The position numbers and the translations under genes are program-made. The notes under the pieces were generated by a model. It saw nothing but the letters and a program-made list of their open reading frames with translations. It was not told the DNA's origin and ran no database searches. Positions 34,099-44,817 of a stretch of 64,000 nt of DNA are shown here, in pieces. The DNA comes from Rhynchopus sp. YZ270_cl-10 (Eukaryota > Euglenozoa > Diplonemea > Diplonemida > Diplonemidae). The stretch spans positions 186,001 to 250,000 of the forward strand of contig OZ037866.1 in the NCBI GenBank assembly GCA_964035575.1. Reading direction: 5' to 3'. Numbering within the stretch: the stretch's first letter is position 1; every line of letters starts with the position of its first letter.

Positions 34099-34738
34099 GT
34101 GATAATTCGAGGGAATCATCAATGTGGGGGGAAAAACGCGAAGGTTTTTTTAAATAATGTGACAATCACCTGATTGTCAAAAAAAAAAAAAAAGAAACAG
34201 TTCTGCCTCATAGCGACATCTAACGTGGTGTTAGGACGTCTTTGCTAAAAAGGCAGACGGCACACCAAAATCCCCGAAAGTGTGAGAGATTTGAAATATT
34301 TTTTTTTTTTCCCCCTTTCAAATGCTACCTGTCTTCTATATAAATGTTTTTTTTTTGCTCGATTTTCGCTTGAAAATGCGGAACTTATTTTGTACGTTAT
34401 TCATGACCTCAAAACTGAGTGTGGGGTGTTCTTGTTGCAGTATTTTTGTGCAGTAAATAAGGTCACTTTGAAGAAAAAAATATAAAAAAATAACAACAAT
34501 TCAAAAAAAAAGCAGGGAGAGTTCCCCCCTCCCTTTTTTTCAATTGCGAGAAAAAACACAAAAACTCCCCTCCGAACTCTCATAAAATAAAAACGGAAAA
34601 AAGAGAACAAAAGAAAAAGAAAAAACAAAGAAACAAAGGGGTAGGGGGTGGAAGGACATATATTTTGGCCCATTTTTTTTTCTTTGTTTTTTTGTAGCTT
34701 CGTGAACCGAAAAAAAAAAAAACATCCAAGCCGCGGGC
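34099..34738. other. gene-free 3' flank of eEF2
   Basis: A/T-rich sequence with poly-A and poly-T runs. It should contain the eEF2 3' UTR and poly(A) site. No coding signal. Confidence 0.5.
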
Positions 34739-37700
34739 TTACAGCTTGTCGTAGAAGTTCTCGAGAGGGGGCACCTCAGGCTTGAGACCCTTACGGGTAC
34801 GGATCTTCTGCCTGATCTCGGATGCGAGACCGGTCTCGGCAAGCGGATCACCGGGGAACATGGCCCAGTGGTCGAACACGCACTGCGGGAATGCCTGTGA
34901 GAGTTGGGAGGTAGTGGCGGTATCTCGTGGTATAGGAGAGGTATATAAAAGCAGTGCAGCAAAAAAAATAGCACAAAAAAAAATTTTTTTAATCCGAAAA
35001 GGAAAAATTGTATTCGCAAAAGCAGCGTTTGACATACCTGTCCTCCGGTGTGGGAACGAAGGTCGGCGGTGAATCCGAAGGACTCGGACACGGGCAGGTA
35101 TGCGCGCACCTGTGGTGTGTTGTGGTGGTTTGTGCATAAAGATGGGTGGCAGGTAAAGTACTAAATACAATGTCTTAAAGAAAGCAATAGAGCAACACAC
35201 GCCCTTAAAAGAAACACAAGTGGTGTGGCCCGCCCCTCGATTTAACCCACTTTTGGGCCATTCTTGGGCCATTCTTGGGCCGTGTTTTTTTAGGTGTATT
35301 TTTTAATTTTTTTGCCCTTTACACAGTATACACAGTATACACAGTATACACAGTATACACAGTATACACAGTATACACAGTATACACAGTATACACAGTA
35401 TACACAGTATACACAGTATACACAGTATACACAGTATACACAGTATACACAGTATACACAGTATACACAGTATACACAGTATACACAGTATACACAGTAT
35501 ACACAGTATACACAGTATACACAGTATACACAGTATACACAGTATACACAGTATACACAGTATACACAGTATACACAGTATACACAGTATACACAGTATA
35601 CACAGTATACACAGTATACACAGTATACACAGTATACACAGTATACACAGTATCCACAGGGGATTGGGAGTACAGTACAGTACAGTACAGTACAGTACAG
35701 TACAGTACAGTACAGTACAGTACAGTACAGTACAGTACAGTACAGTACAGTACAGTACAGTACAGTACAGTACAGTACAGTACAGTACAGTACAGTACAG
35801 TACAGTACAGTACAGTACAGTACAGTACAGTACAGTACAGTACAGTACAGTACAGTACAGTACAGTACAGTACAGTACAGTACAGTACAGTACAGTACAG
35901 TACAGTACAGTACAGTACAGTACAGTACAGTACAGTACAGTACAGTACAGTACAGTACAGTACAGTACAGTACAGTACAGTACAGTACAGTACAGTACAG
36001 TACAGTACAGTACAGTACAGTACAGTACAGTACAGTACAGTACAGTACAGTACAGTACAGTACAGTACAGTACAGTACAGTGGGGGATTATTAAAGTGAA
36101 GTCGGCTAGGGAATTGTTGGTTCTCTCTTGGGGAGTAGTGGGTGTGGGAGTTAACAGGCTCAACCCGATTATTCTGCCAGGGCACGCCATGTGCCCCCCC
36201 GAGGTGAACTGTCTGGCTCCTTGAAGCCAAGGAGGACTCAAGGTCAATCGGTTTCCCCCTTAGGGTATCCCTTCCCAGAAAACCCCGATTTTAGCCACCG
36301 TGTTGTGAATTATTCCTAACCGAAAGGTTCGGACCACCCCAAATTTCCCCTCCAGTCACTATGCAGAGGTGCCTCCGGGTCAGACCTAGCGTGAAAACCA
36401 CCCCAAAAAAAACACCGGGTAACAAATTAAAAAAGGGACCCCCCCTCGATTTAACCCACTTTTGGGCCATTCTTGGGCCATTCTTGGGACACGCAAAACC
36501 ACAAATCGGGCCACACCAACAAGACATACGTTGTAGATCGGGGTTCCGGGACGGTTCTCCTCTCCGAGCATGATACCACGACGCTTGTTGAGGACTCCGT
36601 AGATTCCTCCCATGGCGTGCTCGACAGTCTGGATGTCGACAAGGAAGATGGGCTCCATAAGCTGGGGCTTGGCGGTGAGGCAGCATGCGTAGTACACACG
36701 ACGGGCGGTGGGGATGATCTGACCTCCTCCTCTGTGGATGGCGTCAGCGTGCATGGTCATGTCCTCGATGTTGATACGGATACCACGCATCGTCTCCTCG
36801 CACATCACTCCCTCCTTGGTGGCCCAGTTCCAGGCTGCCACGAACGAGTCCTTCAGCTCGTTCATGTTCTGCACTCCCTTCGTCACATCAACCACCAGGT
36901 TGGGTCCGGTGCCGTCGGGTCCGAAGCACCAGATCTTACGTGCCTCGGCAACGTCCCACTCGAACTCGTCGGCCAGGGTGCGGGCACGGATCTTGGGGTC
37001 AGCAGCGCAGTGGACTCCCTTGTCCTCAGCGTCAATGGCGTTGCAGAGCTCGTCTCCAAGGGGTGCTCCCTTGCAGAAGAGACGGTTGTGCTTGTTCGGC
37101 GACTTGGACAGACACTGGCGGTCAGACACCTCCGTGATGGTCTCACGGAACGACACAACGGGCTCGCTGATCTTCAACTTGGCACCAGCCATGTAGTCCT
37201 CCTGAAGATCCTTCAGGCAGATCTCAAGGTGAAGCTCTCCCGCTCCGGCGATGATGTGCTCTCCCGACTCCTCAATCGAGCACTGCACAAGCGGGTCGGA
37301 CTTCGACAGACGCTTCAGTCCCTCAACAAGCTTGGGCAGGTCGGCGGGGGAGGAGCACTCCACAGCGACACGCACAACGGGCGACACACTGTACTTCATG
37401 TCCTTCAGGGGGTAGCACTCAGCCTCCTTCTCGTCGGTGATGGTCGCTGTCTTCACAATGAAGTTGTCGACTCCGACAAGACCCACAACGTTACCACAGG
37501 GCACGTCCTCAACGGCCTCCTGGTAACGTCCCATCATGAGCAGGGTACGCTGGATGTTCTTCACAGCCATGTCCTTCTTGGTTCCGTACTCGTAGTTGGG
37601 TCCCATGATGCGTGCCTTCTGTCCGGCCTTGATCTTACCAGAGAACACACGTCCGAACGCGATGAAACGTCCCTTGTCTGCCGCGGGAACCATCTTCGAC

Positions 37701-39289
37701 ACGTACATGATCAGGGGTGCGGCGGGGTCGCAGTTCTTCAGTCCCTGGAAGTACTTGTCGTTGTTCGGCTTGAACACACCAGAGTCCTCCTCGGTCTCAA
37801 CCACTCCGGTGTACAGCTGGTCCGCACGGTAGGCCTGCGCCTGGCGAGGGGAAGGCAGCTTGGTGACAATCATCTGGAGGAGTGCGTCAGAGGCGGGCAG
37901 GAACTTCTGCATGATGCACTTGAGCAGCTTCTTCTGGGTCAGCTCCTTCTCGTCTCCCTTCAGGGTGATGTTCAGGGCCTTGAGCATCTTCTCCATCTTG
38001 TCCTTCTTCTCGTTCATCACGGCGTCGAACACGTTACGGATCGGCTCCATGCAGAACTGGCAGAACGCACGCTGGGTTCCCGCGGTCGCCTCGGTGGTCC
38101 ACTTCTTGCGCTTGGCGTCGAAGAACGAGTCTCCCCAGAGACGCTTCACCATCTTCTCCTCGTCCACTCCGAACTTCGACGCGTACATGCGTGCGAACTT
38201 GTTCAGGGTGAACGCCCACGAGTGGAGTCCAGATCCGAATCCGACGGTTCCGGTCTCGGGGTACACCTGCACGTCACCGAGGTGCTCGTCGTTGTAGGTC
38301 GCAATCACAACGTTCACAGTCTGGATGGTACGGAAGAACGACTGGTAGGCCTCCTCGGGGTCAAGCTGAAGCTCCAGAAGGGCACGGTCCACCTTGTTCA
38401 CCATGACAACAGGCTTGATGCGCTCAGACAGGGCCTGACGCAGCACAGTCTCAGTCTGCACGCACACTCCCTCAACGCAGTCCACAACCACAAGGGCTCC
38501 GTCGGTCACACGCAGGGCGGCGGTCACCTCAGACGAGAAGTCAACGTGCCCGGGCGAGTCAATCAGGTTGATAAGGAAGTCTCTGCGGTCTCCTCCGGTC
38601 TGCTTCTTCAGCATCTCGTCGTTCAGAAGCTTCTCAGACAGCTCGAAGTACAGGGAAATCGAGGTCGACTTGATCGTGATGCAACGCTCCTGTGGTGAAT
38701 AAATACAATTAGTTCACAACGTCTCACAACACGACAACCTTAAATGATGAACATATCTCTCACACGATTCTGACCGCGAACAAAATCACACTGCACCTGG
38801 TACACAAAACCTTTAAGCAGCCGCAAATTTTTCTTCACAGGATCCTTAAAAAGAGAGACATTTGGTGTGCACAAAACTGCAACCAAATAATGCTATGAAA
38901 CATACCTGCTCGTCCGCACGGGTGTCGGTCAGACGTGCGTCTCCAGCCTTGGCCATGGCGATGATTCCGGCGGCAGCGACAAGGGAGTCAGTCAGGGTCG
39001 ACTTTCCGTGGTCAACGTGCGCAATCACGGACCTGTACCGTGTGTGTGTGTGGTGTGGTAAAGTCGCTTAAGATGCAGTCCCGCAAAAAGAAGAAAGTTA
39101 TTAATGCAGGCACCTCTGAGCCTGCGAAGTAAAGTTGAAGGTGCAAACAAACCTTAAAAACTACTGTACTGTGCATCTTATATTCTGGTATATCGAAATT
39201 TTTGAGGGGGGGAAGAACACATACATGTTACGGATCTGGGCAGGGTGGTCCATGATGGAACGCACCTGGTCGATAGTGAAGTTCACCAT
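34739..39289 (-). CDS. EEF2: translation elongation factor 2, five exons
   Basis: Exons 39225-39289, 38906-39032, 36530-38689, 35038-35109 and 34739-34894 join in phase into 858 residues, the usual eEF2 length. All donors are GTATGT and all acceptors CAG. eEF2 is the ribosomal translocase GTPase. Visible motifs: start [19 protein letters not shown]-loop AHVDHGKST; switch [34 protein letters not shown]. The domain IV tip is [13 protein letters not shown], whose His is the residue modified to diphthamide. The C-terminus is ENFYDKL. Exon 2 starts one codon before the P-loop helix, so intron 1 falls right at the GTP-binding motif. Intron 3 (35110-36529) is 1.4 kb and filled by two satellites and a repeat; the other introns are 140-220 bp. 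Strong third-position bias leaves the opposite strand open across exon 3, which is expected for a highly expressed gene. Confidence 0.98.
35321..35653. repeat. 9-bp satellite (CACAGTATA)n in eEF2 intron 3
   Basis: About 37 perfect copies, each with the palindrome GTATAC. The same unit forms the array at 63201-63929. It ends in TATCCACAGGGGATTGGGAG, then changes to a 5-bp array. Confidence 0.97.
35671..36081. repeat. 5-bp satellite (TACAG)n in eEF2 intron 3
   Basis: About 82 perfect units, the same 5-mer as at 3263-3589. The intron must be spliced with both arrays present for eEF2 to be made. Confidence 0.97.
36096..36400 (-). repeat. repeat shared with 15145-15310
   Basis: The minus strand carries CACGCTAGGTCTGACCCGGA and CCTTTCGGTTAGGAATAATT, as at 15145-15310. 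It also has GAAGTCGGCTAGGGAATTGT and GGTTCTC on the plus strand near 36099-36126, matching the far end of the same repeat. It lies inside the bracketed insert of eEF2 intron 3. Confidence 0.6.
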
Positions 39290-40877
39290 CTTGCTGGCTT
39301 TGTTGTTGGTTGGCTTAGCTCTGGTGTAGGGTAATGAGAGGGAGAGCGGGGATGGGGGAAATACTAAAAAAAAGGGGAAATAATGTCGTTAACACTTTTT
39401 TTCATTTCTGAGAAACCCATTCTGTTCTGTTACTATTATACCCCAACATTACGTTTATATACAAAACAAGGCCAGCCTTGCGGGGAAAGGCTGGAGATGG
39501 TTGTGTTCTGGCATCGTCTGCGTGTAAATCGATTTTGCTTCTTGGCAAAGACTTTCTACATACCCCTGAATATCAGAAGCGTGCATCAGAAAAACCAGCA
39601 AACACTATTTTCGGTTATGTTTTTTTTAAAAAAAGAAGTGCTCTTGCACGGTGGCCCATTCCTACCCTTAGGGTAGGGTCCGCGGGGGGTACCCCATGGG
39701 GTACCCCCCAGACTACCCCATGGGGTACCCCCCAAATCTGAGGGGTACCCCATGGGGTACCCCGCGCGGACCCTGACTGGCACTGGGGGTACACAGGTAC
39801 ACAGGTACACAGGTACAGCCAGAGTGCCAGAGTCAAGGGTCCGCGCGGGGTCCGCCCCCCGATGACATAACGAAGTATCGCTTGAAAATACCGTTCAATA
39901 TATGTTGCTTGGTGTGCATGAAGAAGGACACACAAGGTATATCAAACGATAAATCAATCAGATAAACGTTACATCATCGGAAAATTGTTGGCACCGCCCC
40001 CCTGTCTTCGTATTTATTACCCCGTCGACAGGCCAAACAGCGTTGGGCTCAGAAGAAGCAGTGCAAGACAGTCACTGGGGATCAACATGAGAACCAACTC
40101 CCAACAACACAGGCTACCGAAGTAGCAGGTGGGGTGTTGCGGGTGTTTGGGGTGAGAAAATCGATTTTGGTAAGTTGCAGCAGAACATTCTTAAGTTCGC
40201 ACTAGTCGAGAGAGGCTTACCCGCTGCAGTGAAGCAGTGCACCCATTTAAGGGTGGAGAAGCGTGACACGCACATGCAAGTATGTACGTTACTTCAACAA
40301 AGGCTGAATTCTGGTAATTCTAAGGGATGTGAATTCAGCCACCACGCAGGTAGTGTTTTAAGGTTCCTCGCTTTGTGCTGCACAGCGGACTCATGACACA
40401 AAGGAGTTGCCCCCGCTCTCTTTCGCGCAAATTTAAGAAAATTCTGAAGTAACTACAACCTGGCGTGCGGGTACAGATGCATTGCTTTGTTCTTTCCTCA
40501 AAGTCATATCTGATCTCTCGGGTCTGTACTAAAGTCAGTGTTTAGATAAGCATCCACTTGACTCGTTCTAACAACCGTTGAAATCTAGAACAAAAAGAAC
40601 AAAACAATACACTGCCCCTTCTCACACCAAGCCGCCATGCTTCAAGAGCATGCCCTGGGCAAAAATTACTGTGACAAAAATTGGTTTTCTGGGGGAACGC
40701 GATATTTTCTTGTGCCTACTGTAGTCCTCCGCAAGAGCAGAGGACAGACTTTTCGGATCCCGAAGTCGAATTTTTTGCACTAGCTATGCTCCCTGGGTTA
40801 ATGGCTATAGCAGTGACTGACTAAGAGTTTCATAATAATTGGGGCGGTCTATGGGGTGGGTTAATGGAAAAATTGGT

Positions 40878-41167
40878 TTAAAAACCCAACTTTTGCGGTC
40901 CCCACCCGGTTTGCAATAATTGCACCAGCTCTTCCATCGGCACTGTTTCGCTGTCACGATGAAGGGTCGTCGGTTCGGGTACCTGTTGAGAGAAATTGAG
41001 TGCAAAAGTAGAGACTACAACAAAAAAAATCAAACAAACAAACAAGAAGCCGCTCCGTACCTCTTCCATGCAAAAAAGAAAGTAAAAGACTGCCCTTCCT
41101 CAGTCCGGAAGTAGCACCTCATCCGGTTCCCTGACGTAAAAGAGTTGTAGAGGTTACGAGATGCCAT
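40878..41167 (-). CDS. possible small spliced gene, product unknown
   Basis: The minus-strand segment 40878-40982 follows a good acceptor (TCTCTCAACAG) and reads VPEPTTLHRDSE, VPMEELVQLLQTG, GWGPQKLGF, stop: 34 residues with normal composition. Upstream, an ATG at 41165-41167 opens MASRNLYNSFTSG, NRMRCYFRTEEG. Several possible donors exist between (GTGCTA, GTCTTT, GTACGG), but the ones I can see put the second exon in a different frame, so the model is not settled. The segment is inside a TIR element and may be captured sequence. I cannot name a family. Confidence 0.22.
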
Positions 41168-41506
41168 GATAAAAAAGTAAAAGTGACAATTTTGACAATA
41201 AAAATATGCTTCGATTTACATCCGAGCGGGACAAAGGCGAAAAGGGGGAGCGGGGGTGTAAAAACCGGGGCTTAAAAACATACCTTGCAGCACTCGCTCG
41301 GCCTACTCTCCAGGTACGAGAACATCACTGCACGAACAATCCCACTGATACTGATACCTGCATTCTATTTGTTGCCACATGGTAAAAATGACCAAAACTT
41401 CGACCAATTTTTTTTTTCTTCACAATTTGCTCATTGAGGCTTTGTATTTTTTGGGCCATTTATGACCTACCACGCCCGATTTTGGGCGAGAAGAAAAAAA
41501 AATTTG

Positions 41507-42012
41507 GGTCAAAAATCGACGCGTCTTTGGTAAAATCACGACTTTTCGGGCGCGAAACTACGTTTTAGACCCCCACAGATGCTCAAAAGTGCCAAATTTT
41601 GCTTTTAATGGCCTCAAAGGATCACGGGAGCACCCCTCGTAATTACGAGGGCTCCCCACGCCGTGACGTCATCATTGCGCGCGTAATTTCCCACGTATGC
41701 GGGCGTGGTTGGTCATAAAATGGCCCAAAAACCCCAAACAAAACCTCAGATTGACCAAATCGAGGAAAAATTGTCAAGTCGAAATTTCAGCCAAAATACG
41801 GTCATTTTGGTTATACCCCGCGGTGTATGCAGTAGCTAGAACACGTACACAGCTAAGTTCCTAAGCGATTTCCTTCACATTTTTCATGAAAAATTGGTCA
41901 AAAATCGACTTGTCTTTGGTAAAAAAACCACGAAAAATCGGCTGCGCAAAACCACGTTTTAGACCCCCACAGATGCTCAAAAGTGCCAATTTTTGCTTTT
42001 AATGGCCTCAAA
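41507..42012. repeat. 112-116-bp direct repeat, two copies 390 bp apart
   Basis: Copies at 41507-41618 and 41897-42012 share GGTCAAAAATCGAC, CTACGTTTTAGACCCCCACA-type sequence, CAGATGCTCAAAAGTGCC and TTTTAATGGCCTCAAA. No frame is conserved. Confidence 0.75.
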
Positions 42013-42505
42013 TCGTCGAAATTAGGCCTATATAGGGCAAAAAAAAATTTTTGAGAGTCCCTTTCCCTGGGAGGCAATAGCCACCGGGTGTGCAGGGGGT
42101 ACCCCGGGGGGTACCCCCCAGGGTCCGCGGGGGTACCCCATGGGGTACCCCCGCGGACCCTGGGGGGTACCCCTCGGGGTACCCCAAACCCCCCAAAGGG
42201 TACCCCGCGCGGACCCTACCCAACCCTGTGGGGTACCCCCTGGGGTAGCCCACGCGAGGGGGTACCCCCCGCGGACCCTACCCTGTGTGGTACCCTACCC
42301 TGCGGGGTACCCCTTTTGGGGGTACCCCCGGGGGTACCCCCAAAAGGGTCCGCTGGGCCACCGTGCATGGGCTTAACCCCAAAAAGAGACCCTCTTTTCG
42401 CGTTTCGTGACTCGTATTTTCATATTAGTTCTGGTTTTATTGTTTTTTTCTTTTAATACATCCTTGCAACTGGCTGAGGGGGGGGAAAAGGGAAAAGAAA
42501 AAGGA

Positions 42506-42534
42506 GATAAATGTACCTCTTGTGCACATTTATC
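42506..42534. repeat. CTCTCGT-type hairpin, perfect 11-bp stem
   Basis: GATAAATGTAC (42506-42516), loop CTCTTGT (42517-42523), GCACATTTATC (42524-42534): 11 pairs with one G-T. This is the strongest hairpin of the family also seen at 8000, 45012, 46187 and 59965. Confidence 0.55.
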
Positions 42535-42587
42535 ACAAAAAATAATAGCATCTAGGGTAACCTACCTTCTTCTCTCTGCCATGAAGG

Positions 42588-42650
42588 CCACGAGAAGGAG
42601 CTTTGCAGGGGGTTTTTTTTGGGACCAGCAACAGAACTTTTTCAAAACTC
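42588..42650 (+). repeat. right-end fragment of the AAGTTCTGTTGA element, lacking a hairpin
   Basis: This aligns with 11478-11560 through GGAGCTTTGCAGGGG and CAACAGAACTTTTTCAAAAC. The 22-bp hairpin segment present at 11505-11523 is absent here; only a T-run stands in its place. Confidence 0.7.
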
Positions 42651-42984
42651 AAATTTTTGGTGGGGCTGCAGAAAACCAAACAAAAAAAAAAAAACCAAAA
42701 AAACAAAAACAGACACACAACAAAGAAAAGTTTGATAAGATAAGTCTAAGCCTTTGAGGCATAGGCACTTCTACCCCCTCAAGAAAAAGGTTGGACAAAG
42801 TGACAGCCTCTTAGCAATCGTTACCAAAAAAAAAAAGGGTACCAGATGATCTCAGGGCTCGCGCTAAAGTCCATCCCTCATCCCGGGATTTTTGGGGGTT
42901 TTGGTAGGAACGTTTTTTTTTTGCAGTACGGGGATTTCATTAAGAAACCAGAAGTTCTAATATTGTTGAGTAAGACCACCACAT

Positions 42985-43630
42985 AGTGGACTTGCATGTA
43001 CATGTGACCCCGCCGTGGAACGCAATTGGCTCGGAAAGTCAAAAGAAAGAGGAGAAAAAAGAAAAGGAAAAAAAAAAAAAAGTTGGTTACCGTGCGCCTG
43101 CGGCGCTGCCTGTTCCCTTCCAGTTTCTACAGGCAAACACTTGCCCCCTTTACCTTACACTGACGGGTTTTGACCAAAACCAAGAACTTGTCCATTTCGG
43201 CAAATTGACCCCACCACAGAACGGACGAATTCCGGAAATGCAAATGCCGGTGTTTTCGCGCATTTTCATGTTGCAAGACGTCAGGATCAGGGAGAGAAAA
43301 TCTGGTTGTGGGATTTACATTGGCCCTCTTTACCCACATGGATTTTGACCAAAACCAAAAAATTGGCCATTTCGGCAAAGTGACCCCACCACAGCGCGGA
43401 CGGATTCCGGAAATTCCAATCGCGGTGTGTTTTGGGGCTGAAAACCCACTGATTTTCAGGAGAAAAATTGCTTCCAAATCTCGGAATTTTCCGAATTTTC
43501 CTGAAAATGACCCTTGTTTACGAGTATGGGTTCATATTTTGCGAAAATTTAAGTTACTAAAACTTTGTCCATTTTTCCGTATATACCCCACCACAAGCCG
43601 GGATTGGCCCGGAAATGCCACAAAACGGGG
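42985..43630 (-). repeat. R1 dispersed repeat, inverted long copy
   Basis: This is the mirror of 9355-9985. It begins with the CATGTGACCCC end and GCGCCTGCGGCGC (43094-43106) after TTACCGT, passes two GACCCCACCACA blocks and ends at CCCCACCACAAGCCGGGATT. Confidence 0.75.
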
Positions 43631-43880
43631 TTTCCGGGCCTCCCCAGCTAACCTTTTCTGGGAACGTTTTTTCGTACCCGAAATCCATTTTTTCCCCATT
43701 TTTTCCCATAATTAGCGCGACCACTGGATGATCTTGGTGTGACTGAAGGGGGGGTGATTCGCACTTTTTGCGCACTTTTCCTCATGCACAAAAAAAGTTC
43801 GAGAGCTGATTCGCACTTCTTGCGCCACCCCAGTCAGCCACACCAAGATGTATTTTTTTTTGTTATTATTTTGAGGTGAT

Positions 43881-44489
43881 CAGGGGTTAAGTTAGCTTTT
43901 TTTTTTTCTCGCTGAGTCGGGTTTTCTGGGTTTTTTTCGATTTTTCTGGATTTTGCGAAAAATAACCAATCCCCTCCGCGAGCGCAGCGAGCGGGAAAAT
44001 TTTAAGGTGCACCTCCGCGAGCGTAGCGAGCGAAAAAAAAATTCCGCGATTTTTGGGCAAAGTTCAAAAATCCCACCAAAAAATGGGGGGCTGGGGATTT
44101 TTGGATTTGTCCTAACAATTTTGGAGCATAAATTTGAAGAACAGGACTGGTGTACCCCTCACCGACCTCAGTTCCCACGTCCTGCTTCACCCGCACTCTC
44201 GCAACACTAGTACTGAACCCGAAGTTCGCCAGAGATCCCTGTTGCCTCTTCATATGAATAATTCCCAGTTCTGACCGGGGGTTTGTTTGGGTCGGGAGGA
44301 TATTTTTTTTCTTAGAGGGTGGGGTGGGGGCTCCGCCCCCACCCCTACCCCACCTTCCCAGCCTACACCACCCAAAAATTTGGATTTTTTTTTTTCGGAT
44401 TCCATTTTTTTTTTTTTTTTTTTTGAAAAACCCGAAAACCCGAAAACCGGGTTTTGAAAACCCAGAAACCCGCCCTAACTTAACCCCTG
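43881..44489. mobile_element. hAT-like element with perfect 8-bp target duplication
   Basis: CAGGGGTTAAGTTAG (43881-43895) and CTAACTTAACCCCTG (44475-44489) are perfect inverted repeats, flanked by GAGGTGAT on both sides (43873-43880 and 44490-44497). The size is 609 bp with no transposase. It contains GCGAGCGCAGCGAGC (43978-43992), GCGAGCGTAGCGAGC (44017-44031) and GGGGGCTCCGCCCCC (44326-44340). It sits exactly in the terminal repeat of the next element. Confidence 0.85.
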
Positions 44490-44817
44490 GAGGTGATCCA
44501 GTCTCACGCTTTTTCACACATTTTCACTTGGTTTCACACATTTTCACATGGTTTCACGGTGTGAAAAGGTGTGTACGAAAGTGAATAAAAAACTGCTTCA
44601 CGCACTCTGAGTGGATTCCTCCAGAAAAAAAACTTGGTGTTTTCACATGGTTTCACACATTTTCACTTGGTTTCACACATTTTCACTTGGTTTCACATGT
44701 TTTCACTTGGTTTCACATGTTTTCACTTCGTTTCACACATTTTCACTTGGTTTCACATATTTTCACTTCGTTTTCACGGTGTGAAAAAGTGTGGAAAAGT
44801 GTGCGCTGGATCACCTC
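44490..44817. mobile_element. 328-bp TIR element made of TTTTCACTTGGTTTCACA tandem repeats
   Basis: Ends GAGGTGATCCAG (44490-44501) and CTGGATCACCTC (44806-44817) are inverted. The body is a run of 17-22-bp units with TTTCACACATTTTCACTTGG, plus inverted GTGTGAAAA pieces. Its left terminal sequence supplied the target duplicated by the hAT-like element at 43881. Confidence 0.65.

Larger units (their letters stand above)
35233..36488. repeat. 47-bp direct repeats bracketing the satellite block in eEF2 intron 3
   Basis: An identical 47-bp sequence that includes CCCCTCGATTTAACCCAC and two TTGGGCCATTC units stands at 35233-35279 and at 36442-36488. Between them are the 9-bp satellite, the 5-bp satellite and the repeat shared with 15145-15310. 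The arrangement suggests a 1.2-kb insertion with duplication of flanking sequence. Confidence 0.7.
39645..42367. mobile_element. 2.7-kb element with TGCACGGTGGCCCA inverted ends and GGTACC-rich subtermini
   Basis: TGCACGGTGGCCCA (39645-39658) and its complement (42354-42367) are perfect. About 200-280 bp inside each end are dense with GGGGTACCCC and GGGTCCGCGGGG palindromes (39668-39862 and 42095-42350). No target duplication is obvious. The interior contains a 112-bp direct repeat (41507-41618 and 41897-42012) and a possible small spliced gene near 40.9-41.2 kb. Family unknown. Confidence 0.55.

Noticed and set aside
36473-38698. 741-codon open frame on the plus strand opposite eEF2
   Set aside because: It is the antisense shadow of eEF2 exon 3, caused by strong third-position bias, and has no family resemblance.
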